DNA from: Urechis unicinctus
Lineage: Eukaryota > Annelida > Polychaeta > Xenopneusta > Urechidae
NCBI GenBank assembly: GCA_034190875.2
Contig: CM067353.1
Location: 40,150,489-40,214,488 of the forward strand
DNA: 64,000 bases
Direction: 5' to 3'
Both the position numbers and the translations under genes were made by a program. Numbering within the stretch: the stretch's first letter is position 1; every line of letters starts with the position of its first letter. The notes under the pieces are model-generated. The model was not told where the DNA came from. It was given only the letters and a program-made list of their open reading frames with translations, and ran no database searches. Positions 20,881 to 33,293 of this stretch are shown one piece after another.

Positions 20881-21990
20881 GGTCTAAACGTTGAAAGTTG
20901 GTTCATTTCAATCAGCGTGCGAAGTTTTCCATACGATTGATATACTGTCCGCTTTGAACTACCTGTCCGCAGATAATGTCGTGCTTGGTTTCAGCGACAA
21001 GTTAAAACGCAGCACCAATATGGAGTATCATAAGTTTCTGTCCTGGTAAGGAAGACCCAGCCAATTTGCTTGTGGAAATGCCTATGGAATCGGGTTCCGT
21101 TGTAGCAAATGCTTATATTCGACAGACTAGTTTTGGTATTCTAAATATTCTAAATTTGTGGTCACAATCATTCATTGATAATTAAGCACTCATATACTTA
21201 ACCTTATATTCAACACACCAGGTGTAGTGCTCATTGCTTTGGTACGGTTTTAGAATATATATTAAGTCGCCTATTTTCAATGTGATACAATATATGCGCT
21301 GTCAATGCTCTGCACATATAGATCGACGATCGCCAAAAAGCCATATTCGACACACATATATTATCTTAGTGATTGGTTTCTGGGGTTCACTTACCAAGAA
21401 TTTTTGTGCGAGACACCCATACACATTGTTAACGATATGTTATCTGACACCAATCATATGTGAGGGGGCTGGGGCTGGGTGTGTGGGGCGTAAATAATAC
21501 ATTTGCTCGTATTTACAAAAGACGTTGCGCAGGAAAGCAAGTTACATCGTTTCAACTTCTTAAAGGCATTGACACTGATTAAGCCGCCCAGGCCACGCTG
21601 ATTAAATCCAGCTATGATCTGGATAGGTCTTTGGCTACTAATGCAACGGGAAATGACAAAACGATTTGGTTATATCTTATTGTTTATGTTCAAATGCAAT
21701 AATTATTTCATACACGGTCGTAACTAGATAGAAACAAATATGAATTCAAGCAAAGGTATTAATAATCTACGAACGGAATAACTCCAAAATGCAATGCGAT
21801 GCCAACAAGGTCGGATAAAGGATGCTTTCGGTGAATTCGGTTTACGTATACAAATTCCATTGATCGTTGATAGTGAATATGCCCTGAATCAATGTTATAA
21901 TTTCTATTTATCCACGCTAACATATATATCCCCATTGTATGTTATTCGGCGTCTATTTGCACCAGCATTCACGATGGAAGTCTAGATTAG
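20881..21990. other. Unassigned stretch with small ORFs
   Basis: I found no clear partner. Plus-strand frames of 87 codons (21234-21497) and 63 codons (21794-21985) are present without recognised motifs. A small G-rich run (GAGGGGGCTGGGGCTGGG) lies at about 21463-21480. Confidence 0.4.
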
Positions 21991-22014
21991 TATATAGCCT
22001 CTGTTGTTCGACAA

Positions 22015-22260
22015 TATTGTTGTCAAACAAATATATTTGTGAATAATTATTATTATGTTATTGTATAAGTTATATCAAAACGTGATATGATAGGTTTAAC
22101 ATCCATCAAGCGCGAAGGACCGATAAAGTCATATTTGACTTGGACCGTGATTAGAGCTTCTATGGGCTACGATGATTATATTCGTCTATGGTTTTAGAAA
22201 TATGCTTTGAATACTAGTACTTTGTAGTAGTACCACCATGTGAATGTTCCTATCGTTTTG
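22015..22260 (+). repeat. Inverted partner of 38.05-38.30 kb
   Basis: This is the reverse complement of DNA just right of, and inside, the 38 kb foldback. Anchors are GAATAATTATTATTATG, AAGTTATATCAAAACGTGATATGATAGG in weaker form, GGACCGATAAAGTCAT, CTACGATGATTATATTCGTC and ATGTGAATGTTC. It runs straight into repeat M. Confidence 0.75.
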
Positions 22261-22299
22261 AGATGGTATTCCTGCAATAACGATTTTATTTGTGAATTA

Positions 22300-22790
22300 A
22301 TGGTTAAGATTTGGCGTGCTTTTAGCGATCGAATTAACCCTGGGTAGATGTTTAGGTGGAGTTAAATCGTATACACTACGCTCTGCACAGGGACGAATGA
22401 GCGGTGTGTGCTTGAGATTCGAGTAATTATGCGAGTTGGAAGGGCTTTTAGAAAGATGTATCCCTTATTACTCTACCGATATTCATTACAATAGGAACAA
22501 GAGAATATATGAGCCCACAAGTATGCTTCTAATAGCTTATTTTGAAAAACGTATAGAAGCTGACGTTACCTGATTTTAATTCAGCCACTAGGTACTTTTA
22601 ATGTTAACACCTCATAGATGCATGACGCTACTAATTTGTTGGTAATTACGTTTCGTTCGTCATATCAAAAGAGTTTGTTTGTAAGTTATTGCCTTCATTA
22701 CCCCTAAAGGTCATTGAAAGTGATGTATGCTTAAGGTAAACAACTGTTATGTTTCAACATTAAGATGTGGTTTTCCTCTATAATTATAAA
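22300..22790 (+). repeat. Repeat M, copy 2
   Basis: This is a direct copy of the 7.0-7.4 kb segment, with ATGGTTAAGATTTGGCG, CCCTGGGTAGATG, CTCTGCACAGGGACGAAT, AGAAAGATGTATCCC and ATATCAAAAGAG. Compared with copy 1 it carries an extra stretch (about 22525-22620). It extends further right (to TAAACAACTGTTATG), where it agrees with copy 3. Confidence 0.85.
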
Positions 22791-23909
22791 TGAAATAGGT
22801 GAATCTAAACATGAGCGTTACAGAGATTGCCGATGTTAATATAAGTCATTCAATACTTTAGGAAAGCAACGATCAATTGACTCACACTATTTCAAGCCAC
22901 AATATTACCATATATGATTATATAGAATTTCGTTGTATTTGGTATTGTTGCAGCAATTAGGGTTTATGAATATATTTGTTGTGCCCCTCTGTTTAGGGCA
23001 TATGGCTCATTGCATCACAAAACTTATTGCGATCAAAAGTAAGTTCCGTGTGTAAACAATGGCCCTCAATTGACAAAACATAATGCTCAAAGTGTAGTCG
23101 CGTCTTGTCCTCTCAAGCAGAATCCATTAGTGTGTTACGATGGATCAACATCAAATGATAATGAAGAATTATTTATTCATTCTTGAGTCATGCTTGTCAG
23201 AAATATTCAGCAAGTTAGAGTATCTTATGTAAAATAAAAAACATTTTTTGCTTTGTATTTGTGACTGATCACAGGCTACAAAACGATTTGCTGTTGGTCA
23301 AAAAGACCAAAAGCATATATGTGGATGCAAGAGTTCGAATAAAATGCGAATATTGTTTTCGCAATATCGTGTAAACAGAACGCTGTACGTTGTAAGGCAC
23401 AGTAACACTGAATTGTATTTGGTTAATACGCAAACCAGAGATCATAGCCTATAACATTTTATAATTACATTGCTATTGACTGTAAATACAGATAGGAATA
23501 TGCAATTCCAACATTAAAGGTACTTAGCTGAGGAACATGCCCCGTTTAATGCAACTATTTGAAAAAGATTATACTGGAATCAAATCACAGCAATGGCACG
23601 GCAATGTGTGCCAATGTTTGCTTAATAAATGGTATGTTAATGAATAAGACTGCATACTGTCTATTTATGCAGAAACATCAATCAAATCCATATGATCTAT
23701 GTGAATCAGTGACAAAATATATAACACCTGCATGGTGCATCCGTGTAAGAATATGCTACAGAATATCAACCATAAGAAAACTGATTTCGGTGTATAATAA
23801 CCTTTCCTAAACATGGGCTCGTCCAGGCGCATATCATTATAGCACGATCGTCAGGTGTGAATTGGTATTGCTCTAAATACTCAGATACATCAAACTATGT
23901 TGAAAGCCT
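22791..23909. other. Unassigned stretch
   Basis: About 1.1 kb without a clear repeat partner, except a weak mirrored similarity at its right end (23860-23920 with 40.26-40.35 kb). An 83-codon plus frame (23559-23810) encodes a C-rich peptide of unknown nature. Confidence 0.4.
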
Positions 23910-24560
23910 GAGTTGACATACACGGTAATGACTTTCCCACTCATATTGGTTCTCGTTTAATTATGTTTAGACAGCGGAGAGACCTGAGAGGGATCTTGTT
24001 GTCAGCAATGAATGAGGATGGCGCCTTATTCATCATATACCCAGTTTAAAACTTGATATGGTAGATATTGAAGTCCTTGGAGAGGAATATATCAGACATA
24101 GTGGCCTAAAATGTGAAAATGATGGAGCGATAATCTCTTAGATATCAATAATCATGCGGTATATCCCGTGATAATTCCATGAATAGGTCATGCAGCTATT
24201 CTGACAAAGAGTCGATAATGTAAACATGCCGCTTTGCCCCTAAGCAAACAATCAGCAGATCTATCAACAGTCCCCTCAAATGACACACTCTATCGACGAA
24301 TAAGTTTGTAATATGGGGCCGAATAAAATAACATCTATATTTATCACGATGAGTGTGCATCGGTTAGAACCAGCAGTAGACCCATTGCCGCCCGATCACT
24401 TCGTTAACGTGCATGCTACTTCTCATTGTATATGCAAGCAGTCCAAATTTCTATTTCTGAGTGTGCAGGATACAATTTATGATGATGGCACAAGTTAGAT
24501 TCAGAAATATTTCACAATTTCCGGTACCAAAAGCACACAAGCTGAGCCGCTTTGTTTGCA
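23910..24560 (+). repeat. Segment L, left arm
   Basis: This is the reverse complement of about 39760-40330. Anchors are GGTAATGACTTTCCC, TTTAATTATGTTTAGACAGC, GAATGAGGATGGCGCC, TTGAAGTCCTTGGAGAGGAATAT, given as GAAGTCCTTGGAGAGGAATA, GCGATAAC-type DNA near 24130, and TCCCCTCAAATGACAC. The left copy holds about 150 bp (about 24350-24510) not found on the right. Confidence 0.88.
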
Positions 24561-24599
24561 AACGTACGACCGATTACTACAGTCAATCAAGGATTATGT

Positions 24600-25290
24600 C
24601 AATCTGCGATACGGTTACTCGTAAAAAAAACCCTCTTGCTTGGATAGTTTTTTGGGGTACTTAAATGTTCTGTGGTTGGTTGCCTGCGTAATAAAATGCT
24701 CACCTAAGTTCTTCTGGGAGAGAGCTAATATGGATAGATCTAATACTACGTGTGTGGCGATCGCTTACATAGATATTACGCACAATAAATCGGTGAAATA
24801 GGATCAAACGCCATGTTTCATAATCATTCGCTGTATATTACTACTCTTCTATAGATGTATTTCTGAGAAAACTTAAGTAGTTACAGCCTTGCCGCCACTG
24901 CTAATCCTCATAGGAGTCATTGTAAGTGCATACATCACACTGAAGACGCCTTACTATCCGGTAACGCATTCAGGCCGATCATGTTATGTGAGTGGCCTTA
25001 TGAATGTTACATTTGACCCCAGAGGACACATATTTACCATATCAGCCGCTTTGCTTATATATTTCCCTATAATGCATGCATATCGACTGACGTAATTGAA
25101 ATATATATATTATCTTCTTAATAACTTTAATAATATTGTATGAGTGGTTACTACACTGTTTCGAGCTAATCGATGTTGCAAGGGAGTGTAGTATGCATAG
25201 CCAAGTTTTAGAAACGGTCAAGGTTTTATGCCTTGTCTTCTGGTAATTCATAAGGCATGTTATTGATAACATCCACAGACCACATAATTA
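24600..25290 (+). repeat. Repeat W, copy 2
   Basis: This is directly related to 26.83-27.45 and 57.41-57.74 kb and inverted relative to 38.54-39.20 and 7.94-8.29 kb. The pair with 38.54-39.20 kb is the innermost clear pair of the giant inverted repeat. Anchors are TGGTTGCCTG, GGGAGAGAGCTAATA, GTGTGTGGCGATCGC, CAAACGCCATGTTTCAT and CTTGCCGCCACTGCT. A 68-codon plus frame (24889-25095) and a 76-codon minus frame (25042-25272) are not shared by all copies. Confidence 0.88.
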
Positions 25291-25319
25291 CCTCATTTAC
25301 ATACAGTTTGTTGTTGTTA

Positions 25320-25790
25320 AAGCAATGAGTGATTAAGGTGAGTTAAAGTGAAGGGGCTTTTAGAGAGAAGTATCCCTCATTACTGTGCCGATATTTACAT
25401 GAGGAACAAGAAAATACACGAGATTACAAGCGGGCTGCGTATATCACATTGTAACTAGTTTATGGAAGCCGAGGATCAATTATCAATTTAGCCTAAGGTA
25501 CCTGTAGTGATAAGTCAAGAGAAATGCATGACCCCACAAAGTAGGCATAAACACTTATCGCCATTGTGCTGTAATTATGTTTTGTTCTTTATTTCTAAAG
25601 AGCTTGTTTGTAAGTAGTTGTCCTAACTGGCCTCTGAAGGTGATAAACAGCTAAGTATGCTTATGGAAAACAACTGTTGTTTGGTTGCTCATGAGTATCA
25701 GCCATCCGCATAATATCGTTTTGGGCCATCCTCTATAATCATAAGTATAACCGGTGAATCTAACATTTGCCTTAAAAAAATCATGCAATA
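25320..25790 (+). repeat. Repeat M, copy 3
   Basis: This is a direct copy of 22.41-22.80 kb and of 7.14-7.40 kb. Anchors are AGTGATTAAGGTG, GGGCTTTTAGAGAGAAGTATCCC, given as GGGCTTTTAGAGAG, CTAAAGAGCTTGTTTGTAAG and GGAAAACAACTGTTG. It lacks the first part of M and follows W copy 2 directly. Confidence 0.8.
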
Positions 25791-26109
25791 CTTCTTGAAT
25801 ACAGCGATTACTTAGCGCCCAGTCCCCGCATTAAGGTGTTCAAGCGAAAAGCGTTTATAGGCAATAGCAGTGGTTTCCCACCTCGATATTGAGACCTAGC
25901 GGTGCTAGGATCTATAATAACTTGTATCGATGGATAAATTTTTCAAACGGATAACATTTGTGTTTAAAGGCGCACGGTTGATGCCAATTATAGAAGCAAT
26001 AGCTATTGAGTCTGGTCAATTGATATTTTATATAATATATTCGACACATATAGGTTAGTTTACATGTGGAAGCAATGTGGCGACGGTGTGTTTAAGAACA
26101 TATTGATGT
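25791..26109. other. Short unassigned gap with a hairpin
   Basis: Nothing gene-like is seen. CCTAGC and GCTAGG around the loop GGT form a small perfect hairpin at about 25895-25909, extended by AGA/TCT with one bulge. Confidence 0.4.
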
Positions 26110-26700
26110 ATCATAGATACATATGCACAAGCACGGTGACGTATCTTCAGACATATTAGATAAAGAAAGACAGTTGAGATACGCTACATCGTGGACAACA
26201 TTTTCCTCCTTACATTTAGGCAACGTTTCCATGATAGATAGCATATTTTTAAGGAGCACAGTTAATTGTCCGAATTAATCAATCGACTTAAATTGACCAC
26301 ATTATTGGTTCCACTTTGTGGTTCATAACATATCGCTCAGCATTACAAAGAATTTCAGAAAAGTGTCTTGAATACTTGAAGTTGCTATAAACAAGCTGAC
26401 GAGACAGTAAGATAAACATATTGATGTCTCGTCAGTATTGCTGTATTTAAGCAAAGAGTATCTATGAGTACACCCTCGGTGCAAAAGAACAATATAGTAC
26501 CAATGATACTTTTGGCATGTCGTAATTAGTCATTAAACTTGAGCTAAAGATCGGGATGCCGCAACAAAATGATGCAGCAACAGAAATATACTCCAAGACA
26601 AACTATTGTTTGAACTATTCCTAACCTTTCTGGGGGTTTTGTGTCGCTGCGAGAACAGAGTTTGGAAGGCTTCGATGTTGCATCATGGCATACAGATGGA
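26110..26700 (+). repeat. Repeat X, copy 2
   Basis: This is directly similar to 8800-9310 at roughly 70-75%. It starts near the CACGGTGACGTATC motif, includes CGTTTCCATGATAGATAG and GACCACATTATTGGTTCCA, and continues to a GAGTTTGGAAGGCTTCG end that matches GAGGTTCGAAAGCTT. No coding frame is conserved. Confidence 0.78.
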
Positions 26701-26749
26701 CAGCATGTGCCAATGTGTAGATTAAGCCTTCAATTCGAAAAAGCATTTA

Positions 26750-27450
26750 CTAGTGCGTGTATGCCTACCGCTTTGTTCGCAAAAGCCTAACCGATTACAA
26801 CAGACTATCATGGATGTCCGTCATTATGCGATGGGTTGCTCGTAATCCAATAACCCTTCTGCTTAAATAGTCTACTGGGGTTCATAAATGTTCTGAGGAC
26901 GATTGCCTGTTTCTTATATATGGTTACTTTAGTATTCCTGGGAGAGAGCTAACATCAATGGGTCTAGTAATACATGTGTGGCGATAGCCTACTAGGATAG
27001 AATCACCCCTACATCGGTGACATAGTATCAAGCGCCATGTTTGCATAGACATAATCATTCGTTGTATCTTGCTTTACAACTGTAGATGTATATCTAAGAG
27101 AACTTAAATAGACACAAGCCTTAGAGACACTGCTTATCCTTGTGGGAGTCATTGTAAGTGTACAAATTACGCTAGAGGCGCCTAGTTCTCTGGAAGTGCA
27201 TTCAGACCAATCACTAAATTTGTGTATTCCTACCTTTGTGTTTTATTTGACCCAAGAAGACATGCATTTGCCTTGACAACGACTTCGCTTAAATATTTAC
27301 CTAACAATTGATATTTCCCCAATTCAGGGGCCCCAATAATGCTTATCGAGCGTATCAATATTGCAAGACAGTTGTTATTGTTGAATGCATAGTCATGTTT
27401 TGCAACTGTCGAGGCCGTTATTCATGGTCTCTTGATAATATATCATCCAC
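26750..27450 (+). repeat. Repeat W, copy 3
   Basis: This is a direct copy of 24.56-25.29 kb at about 75%. Anchors are CCGCTTTGTTCGCAAAAG, GGGAGAGAGCTAACATC, GTGTGGCGATAGCCTAC, CAAGCGCCATGTTTGCATA and AGTCATTGTAAGTG. It sits at the inner edge of the left arm, and the right arm has only one W here. W-M-X-W thus forms an extra local duplication on the left. Confidence 0.82.
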
Positions 27451-28016
27451 AGAATATTTATGAACCTCAACTTATTAGTTGGTTTTAAGGTAATGACCAA
27501 TCCAGATCATTACATCGGGGAGCTGATATCTCCTTATCTGCCAGCCATGGCAATGCGAATACATAATTCTGGCTTGCTTGCACCACATATATCTCGCCTC
27601 AAGTCGGAGCTTATGCGATCATTTAGATAGAGATGTTCTTTTGTTTGATAAACGCTTGAAGTCTTGTTTTTAAGGCATCACAATGGTGGTTGCTAATTTA
27701 CCCACAATATATTAATTCGCATAGGCCGATGACGGTAGTTTGATTGCATGCGCATTTATTTTATCTAAGGGGTTTATTAGCACACATGAACGAATGCAGA
27801 CATGAACTACAACCCAGCACTGCATCTATGACAACATGTTCTTCAACAGCTCAAATACAGGTTCGTTATTTATATACAATCAATGTTGAACACAGAAATA
27901 TATCGTTAACCAGTTCATTGTTGCGTTGTAAAATGCGTCATATGTGCCCAAGTAATGTTAGTTAATTCCCATCATGATTTTTGCGTCTCTTTGAAACCAA
28001 ATGCATATATTAACGG

Positions 28017-28301
28017 ATGTGCAACAAATGTTTGTCAATGGAATATATTGATAAAGATTTCAGCGCAAAGCCAACGCAAATCATTGATGCATTGATATTC
28101 AACTGCATTCATTTGGGTGCGGGGGTAGGATATATCCATTGTGTCCTTCTGCGTTTCGTAAAGGCGGTAATTGTGTTGGGTAGAGGGCAACCCATCTGGC
28201 GTCGGTTGCGACCTATGTCGATGGAAGATAAGATGGCCATATATGATGCAACAGACACCTCTAGCCCATATTGTTCCATTCAATGGGCATGTGCCCCATG
28301 A
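28017..28301 (+). CDS. Hypothetical 94-codon frame in the spacer
   Basis: It starts with an ATG and encodes a peptide with a mixed, protein-like composition (KDFSAKPTQIID near residue 13; RPMSMEDKMAIYDATDT in the last third). A minus-strand frame (28035-28283) covers almost the same bases. There is no recognised family, signal peptide or partner copy. It may be an exon of an unrecognised gene or chance. Confidence 0.2.
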   Translation: MCNKCLSMEYIDKDFSAKPTQIIDALIFNCIHLGAGVGYIHCVLLRFVKAVIVLGRGQPIWRRLRPMSMEDKMAIYDATDTSSPYCSIQWACAP

Positions 28302-28662
28302 TAATCGGTTGCCTTCAATTATCTTTGGTTTGCTATCATCTTGCTCTTAATTGTGTTCGTTGTACCAAATTTCCCTATATTTCAAATCATCTATAGAAAG
28401 CGACTGCCTAGCTAGGTTAATCAATATATGTCCGGGTAACATGTTGAGCAAGGATATTGAATGTTTGACTGGGAACTAAAGTATGGGTTGTCTATCATTA
28501 AGCTATCCCGGAAAAATGGAAAGAACGATCAACGCCAACATGTTGTTAAGATTTGTACTGCCTGCTTGCATGCCTGACACTTCATGAAACTTCTAAGTAG
28601 TAAGAGTATAATAAGATGCAACAAACCCAACAATTGAAGTTAGGTATATATCTCTGTATAAA

Positions 28663-28941
28663 TTGTCGTCACAATTCTTGAAGTCAAATGTGACAAAGGA
28701 CAGAATCCACACGCACCGATATTTTGACCACTTTAATGACCGGGTTCCCAAAGAGCTAGACAGTTGGCTATATGGCGGTACCTTATTAGCCCTACATTCA
28801 CGAGCCTTTCAGATACCAAACGAAGAAGTGGTAGGACCACTAAGTGAAATAACTGCTAAAAAGGTAGGAGGTGCAATATATGATGACAACTTTGAGGAAC
28901 CTGCCCCCTGCGCAAACCTCTATGGTAGTCATCCAAGATAA
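28663..28941 (+). CDS. Hypothetical 92-codon frame, best composition in spacer
   Basis: The frame would start at TTG, not ATG, so if real it is more likely an internal or terminal exon. The peptide is hydrophilic and balanced, with HRYFDHFNDRVPKELDSWLY near the start and EEVVGPLSEITAKKVGG later. It is rich in D, E and K, unlike the C/Y/I-rich chance frames elsewhere. AAAAAGGTAGGAGG inside it could act as a splice donor. No family is recognised. Confidence 0.27.
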   Translation: MSSQFLKSNVTKDRIHTHRYFDHFNDRVPKELDSWLYGGTLLALHSRAFQIPNEEVVGPLSEITAKKVGGAIYDDNFEEPAPCANLYGSHPR

Positions 28942-29889
28942 TGTGCACGGATCAAGGTGAACTAAATCCGCCCTCATAAGGAAATATTATTTTCGGATGC
29001 AAAGAAAATGGTGCAATCTATGCCACAATATAGCATATGATTTGGCAATGGCAACAGAGTATCATTTATGATAGCAGTCGTATAAGTCACACCCAAACGC
29101 AAGATTGTTCGGGGTCGAAAACGTGATCCAATGTGTTGATCTGATATCCATTCTTGATTGTGATTTGTGTGCTCAAAGTCTCACCGAATTGTTCGAAAGG
29201 GTTGCATTATGTAACATTTGTGGTTTAATGAAAGAAATGGGATTAAAATACATATTTTAAATACAATGATTAAATTGAATTGTACAGAAATGCTACAGAT
29301 TCGTGTTTGTTTATGGCGTATTTCCCCCACATGTAGGCACCATATTAATTACTCATGATGATCTGTGCATATCTTATCGTGTTACCTTGCAGCAATTTCT
29401 TCCTTTGCAAAATAGGAGACCTAATCTATGTATCCGCATTAAGTAGGCGAAGTACGACTGGGATTCCATATATCTAGACCTTATCATATATCTCATCGCA
29501 CAAATGCCATTGCATTTGGTCCAAGAACAATAAGCACCTGACATCGTGGACGGAAAGCTTATATTTTGTTCAGCTTCATATCCGGGCGATCTAAACAGGT
29601 GAAAAGTTTGTCAACATAACGACAAAGTATGTCCGCTTGACTTTGAAACCATCATTTTTTGGGAACTAGCACATACGTAACCATACTTGTAACTCGATTT
29701 GCGTGCTGGATATGGTAATGTCAAACGTTGATAGCTTGTTTTCAATTTTGAGAAAGTATCTCTCCGGGCACTGTAGCTCTAACATTGCAAGATTATACAG
29801 GCGCTTGATATCAAGCACGCCTAGCAAGTGTTGTAGATAAGATAAGTGAAAGCGCTTATCAGCAAACACAGTGTAAATGTTAAAATCTT

Positions 29890-30252
29890 ATGATGATTGT
29901 AAGAGCAATACAGTGGCTATTGTACAAGATCATTGCTGGGATATTTGATTTACAAAGGCTTTTACCTCGAGCTACTCTTGCACTTGACTTTAACCAAAAC
30001 AGAATAAAGAGATATGAGCTCTTAAATGTAGTTTCCGCTTGGGGCATGTACCATGGTGAACATACACTATCGTTTGTACAGCACAATAGTAATGCTTGGT
30101 ATTATTTACAGGTCCTTGTAGATAATACCAAGTGCCAACGTCACATAGTCCTGCAAAATCTAAACACAATGTTTATGTTACTTTTGGTAGTGTTGACACT
30201 GAGTATATCGTCTTGTGGTGGAAAATGTTGCCAAGCCTGTATATATTATTGA
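29890..30252 (+). CDS. Hypothetical 120-codon frame with hydrophobic C-terminus
   Basis: The ATG-initiated peptide has a polar middle (LDFNQNRIKRYELLNVVSAW, about residues 32-51) and a hydrophobic stretch near the end (MFMLLLVVLTLSI). It overlaps the next plus frame (30132-30464) in another phase. If the pair derives from one gene, a frameshift or intron separates them. Not recognised. Confidence 0.22.
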   Translation: MMIVRAIQWLLYKIIAGIFDLQRLLPRATLALDFNQNRIKRYELLNVVSAWGMYHGEHTLSFVQHNSNAWYYLQVLVDNTKCQRHIVLQNLNTMFMLLLVVLTLSISSCGGKCCQACIYY

Positions 30253-30464
30253 TCACTGGCTTTGCGTCTCCCATTTACATCGAAGTATTCATACTCCAGC
30301 ATTATGTAGTACATCACAAATCATTTGAAATCAGCAGCATTCGTGGAATGTGCTCGGTTGCTGTTAAGAATACGATAAAGTTTGACCAACCAATCCAAAA
30401 TATTTGTGCTGCATCGACGTGCATTTTTGTTGTGCATTTGATTTGTTATGACATATTGTCATAG
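30132..30464 (+). CDS. Hypothetical 110-codon frame overlapping the previous
   Basis: It begins inside 29890-30252 in a different phase and ends at 30464. It has hydrophobic segments (LYILLITGFASPIYIEVFIL and a C-terminal IFVVHLICYDIL) that could be membrane-spanning, though AT-rich DNA often yields such runs by chance. No known domain. Confidence 0.17.
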   Translation: MPTSHSPAKSKHNVYVTFGSVDTEYIVLWWKMLPSLYILLITGFASPIYIEVFILQHYVVHHKSFEISSIRGMCSVAVKNTIKFDQPIQNICAASTCIFVVHLICYDILS

Positions 30465-31599
30465 CAGGTTGGTCCTCATCGCATCTCTTTAAGGTAGGGG
30501 TTAACCGTCAGTAACTTGGTAAGTACAAGAATTGCAAGGCCGCATGGCTTTCGACGCCTTAACAAAGTGAATAAATTTGTTTATAATTTGTCGAGCAGTG
30601 TCATATCCGTAGAATATATGTTATATATGAATTATCATCAACATCCCCAACAATTTCTGTTAATTTATTCCACATTTCGTGATTTGTTACTTTTTTGTTG
30701 CATCAACAAATGTCCGTTGCCTCTATAAGCGGCAACAATTCTGATCCTATCAAGCAATTGAACAATATAGTGTGATGACTGCTGGATTATAAGACTTAGA
30801 TACATGTTTTAGCACGCTTGGTATATATTCTGATTATAATTCAACTCACCAGATATTGTGCATATCAATTCACCTTGACTATAAAAACACTTGCTTGAAT
30901 GGAAAGTAAAATATATTAATTGCCAATGGTCAAGAAAATGGGTGGCCTGATACTTAAGCCACTCCAAAAAGGCACGGCATTTTAGTTACGATGACAACAT
31001 ATTCTTATAGAAAACAACCTGCTCTATCGAATGGAAACATATGCGGAAGAAACATGGCTTACAGCAGGACAATACCCCTCGTTTATTGCTGACCATAATG
31101 ATCATCCTCATTATTCCGTTTGATATTTGTCTTATTGCGCATAGTTGATATGGACGTGTACAAAGAAATTAAAAGCACCTCCTACATAATGTAGATGTGC
31201 TCGCGTATACAGCACTAATAGCTCACAAATCAACCGAGTTGATTTTGTGTTGCAATTAAGCGTGACATTTCTATGATAACAGCTTTATACCTAGAACTAG
31301 CCGAGCAAAATTCGATCAGGAAGGATTTCTTATGATTGAAGTGCAATTACAATGTCGCAGTATAATTATGCCAGCGAATAATGCGGGCATTATCTGGTGA
31401 CTGTTTGTACCGTTTTCGGTCATTCCTGCCATGCAACGAATCGTCGACGTAAAGGCATAACATCAAACCAGCGTAGACTGTTATTCCCAGCATGCCTTGG
31501 TATGTTGTACAGAAAAAGTCCTCAAAAGCATGGTGGATTCTTGCTGTGACCCTCTTGTTTTATCTTATTGCACCTCCTTACTATCAGTACATGCTCTTT

Positions 31600-31700
31600 G
31601 TTGTATGCGTGCATGTGTGTATGTTAATATGCATGCACGAACGCATGTATGTTTGATTGCATGAATGCATTTATGTATGTATGCGTGTATGTATGTTTGC
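31600..31700 (+). repeat. Degenerate TATG/TGCA simple repeat
   Basis: Imperfect repeats of TGTATG, TGCATG and TTTATG read like a heavily mutated version of the complement of the CATA arrays at 2.7 and 35.1 kb. Its decay suggests an older array that no longer expands. Confidence 0.75.
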
Positions 31701-33293
31701 ATTTATGTTTGTGTGCAAGGATATATAGCTATGATTATGTATGCGCATATTTATGACGATTATGTTGCTTTAACACGATGATATTCTGCTGATCAGATTA
31801 ACCGTGCTCATATTTCACTTGCTTGTCAAAGATCGCGCATTCTCCTGCATAACAATGTCCCATGAGAAGCATTATTATTCGATAAGCGAATGCGTAAGTG
31901 CCTGTAAAGTCATATGAATGACCTGATGTTGAATTAGGAGGGCCATGGCACCTAGAAGGATTAAGAGTGTTACAACGTGCCCAAACGTGCACCCTCTTCT
32001 TGATCCTACGTTTCGAGGTGCTTTAGTGCTATTGATGAATTATTTTATTGTTGAGAATGTGAAGTTTATCAAATGCATCCCGATATTCATCCTGCCACTG
32101 ACCCAATCGTTCTCTGTGCTTTGATTATTTTGAGTAATCATAGTATTTTGCCTAATATTAAGTATTTTAACTTTTGCTGAATAACTGCATAAACAAGTTA
32201 CTCTGTTTAAGTCTTATCAATTATATTTTCTCAGATAAATTCTTTAGCAGCTTCGGCTATTTGTGATCGTTTTATAACCTTTTTTATCATCCAAGCATAG
32301 CCATACATATAAAGAACGCAATACTATATTTCCATTGGCCAGACGTGCATATTCTGTCGTTTATTTACAAGCATGTCACTTTTTGAGCAGCGTCACAAAG
32401 AACCCACCAGCGATGAATAATGTGAATACGTTGAAAGCACCCATAGATAGCATTTTGCTGGCCGAGAGCAATGGCATATATCGATAAAATCTAAAGAGAT
32501 TTGCATAGAGGAGTAGCGGTGCGTTCATGACATAGACATCAAGCTATAGACATAGTCCATTCTGTTAATAACAGCTATTTCTTCTTAATCAGTTTCAGGA
32601 TGTTCTTTGAGTATTTGAGTTTCAAACGATACTAGAAGAGTTTGCAAAAACATTAACATTTGCGCCTTCTAGATAGGGATTATTTCAGCGAATAGAGCAT
32701 CATCTTGGTGTAATGTTGCCATACACGTTTGCGCAAGTCCTGGTTATAAACTTTAGGAGAAATGCTTATTAATAACCAGACTTTCAGTAAGATCAGCAAT
32801 CACATACCAACACTTCTTTTGACATTGGCTATTGCTCACATCAATTGAAGCAGCCTATGTCTTTTATAAGCACACCTAACATCTGTTTCGATCAATACGT
32901 TGTCATTTCCACCAGGGAAAATTGTTAAGGGAGCAAGTGTTTGATAACGTGTCGCTACATCATTAGCGCTAATCAAGTAATAGTTTAGACGTCAAATAAT
33001 CACATTAGCGTCTAAATATCATCCACAATATTTATTCTTCTAATACTATTAATTTTCTTCGCTGTCAATTGCGACTTCTGCGTCAATTCGGCAACGGATC
33101 CTGTAGCGTGCCGATAAAGAATGCACATCGAGTCTCGCCGTCGTATGTTGTTTATGGTACCTGCTCCAGCTCTTGTGAGATCTTTGATGTGGTAATGTTA
33201 TTACCATTTGACATTTAGTACTGGTACTCTGTGTTTAATTTGCCTTTGATATGGGCAATGATCAAAGCAAATATCTGGTTACAACACTAATTT

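Noticed and set aside
6990..27450. RIP-mutated fungal transposons
   Set aside because: Differences among W, M and X copies include many transversions and indels and are not dominated by C-to-T/G-to-A changes.
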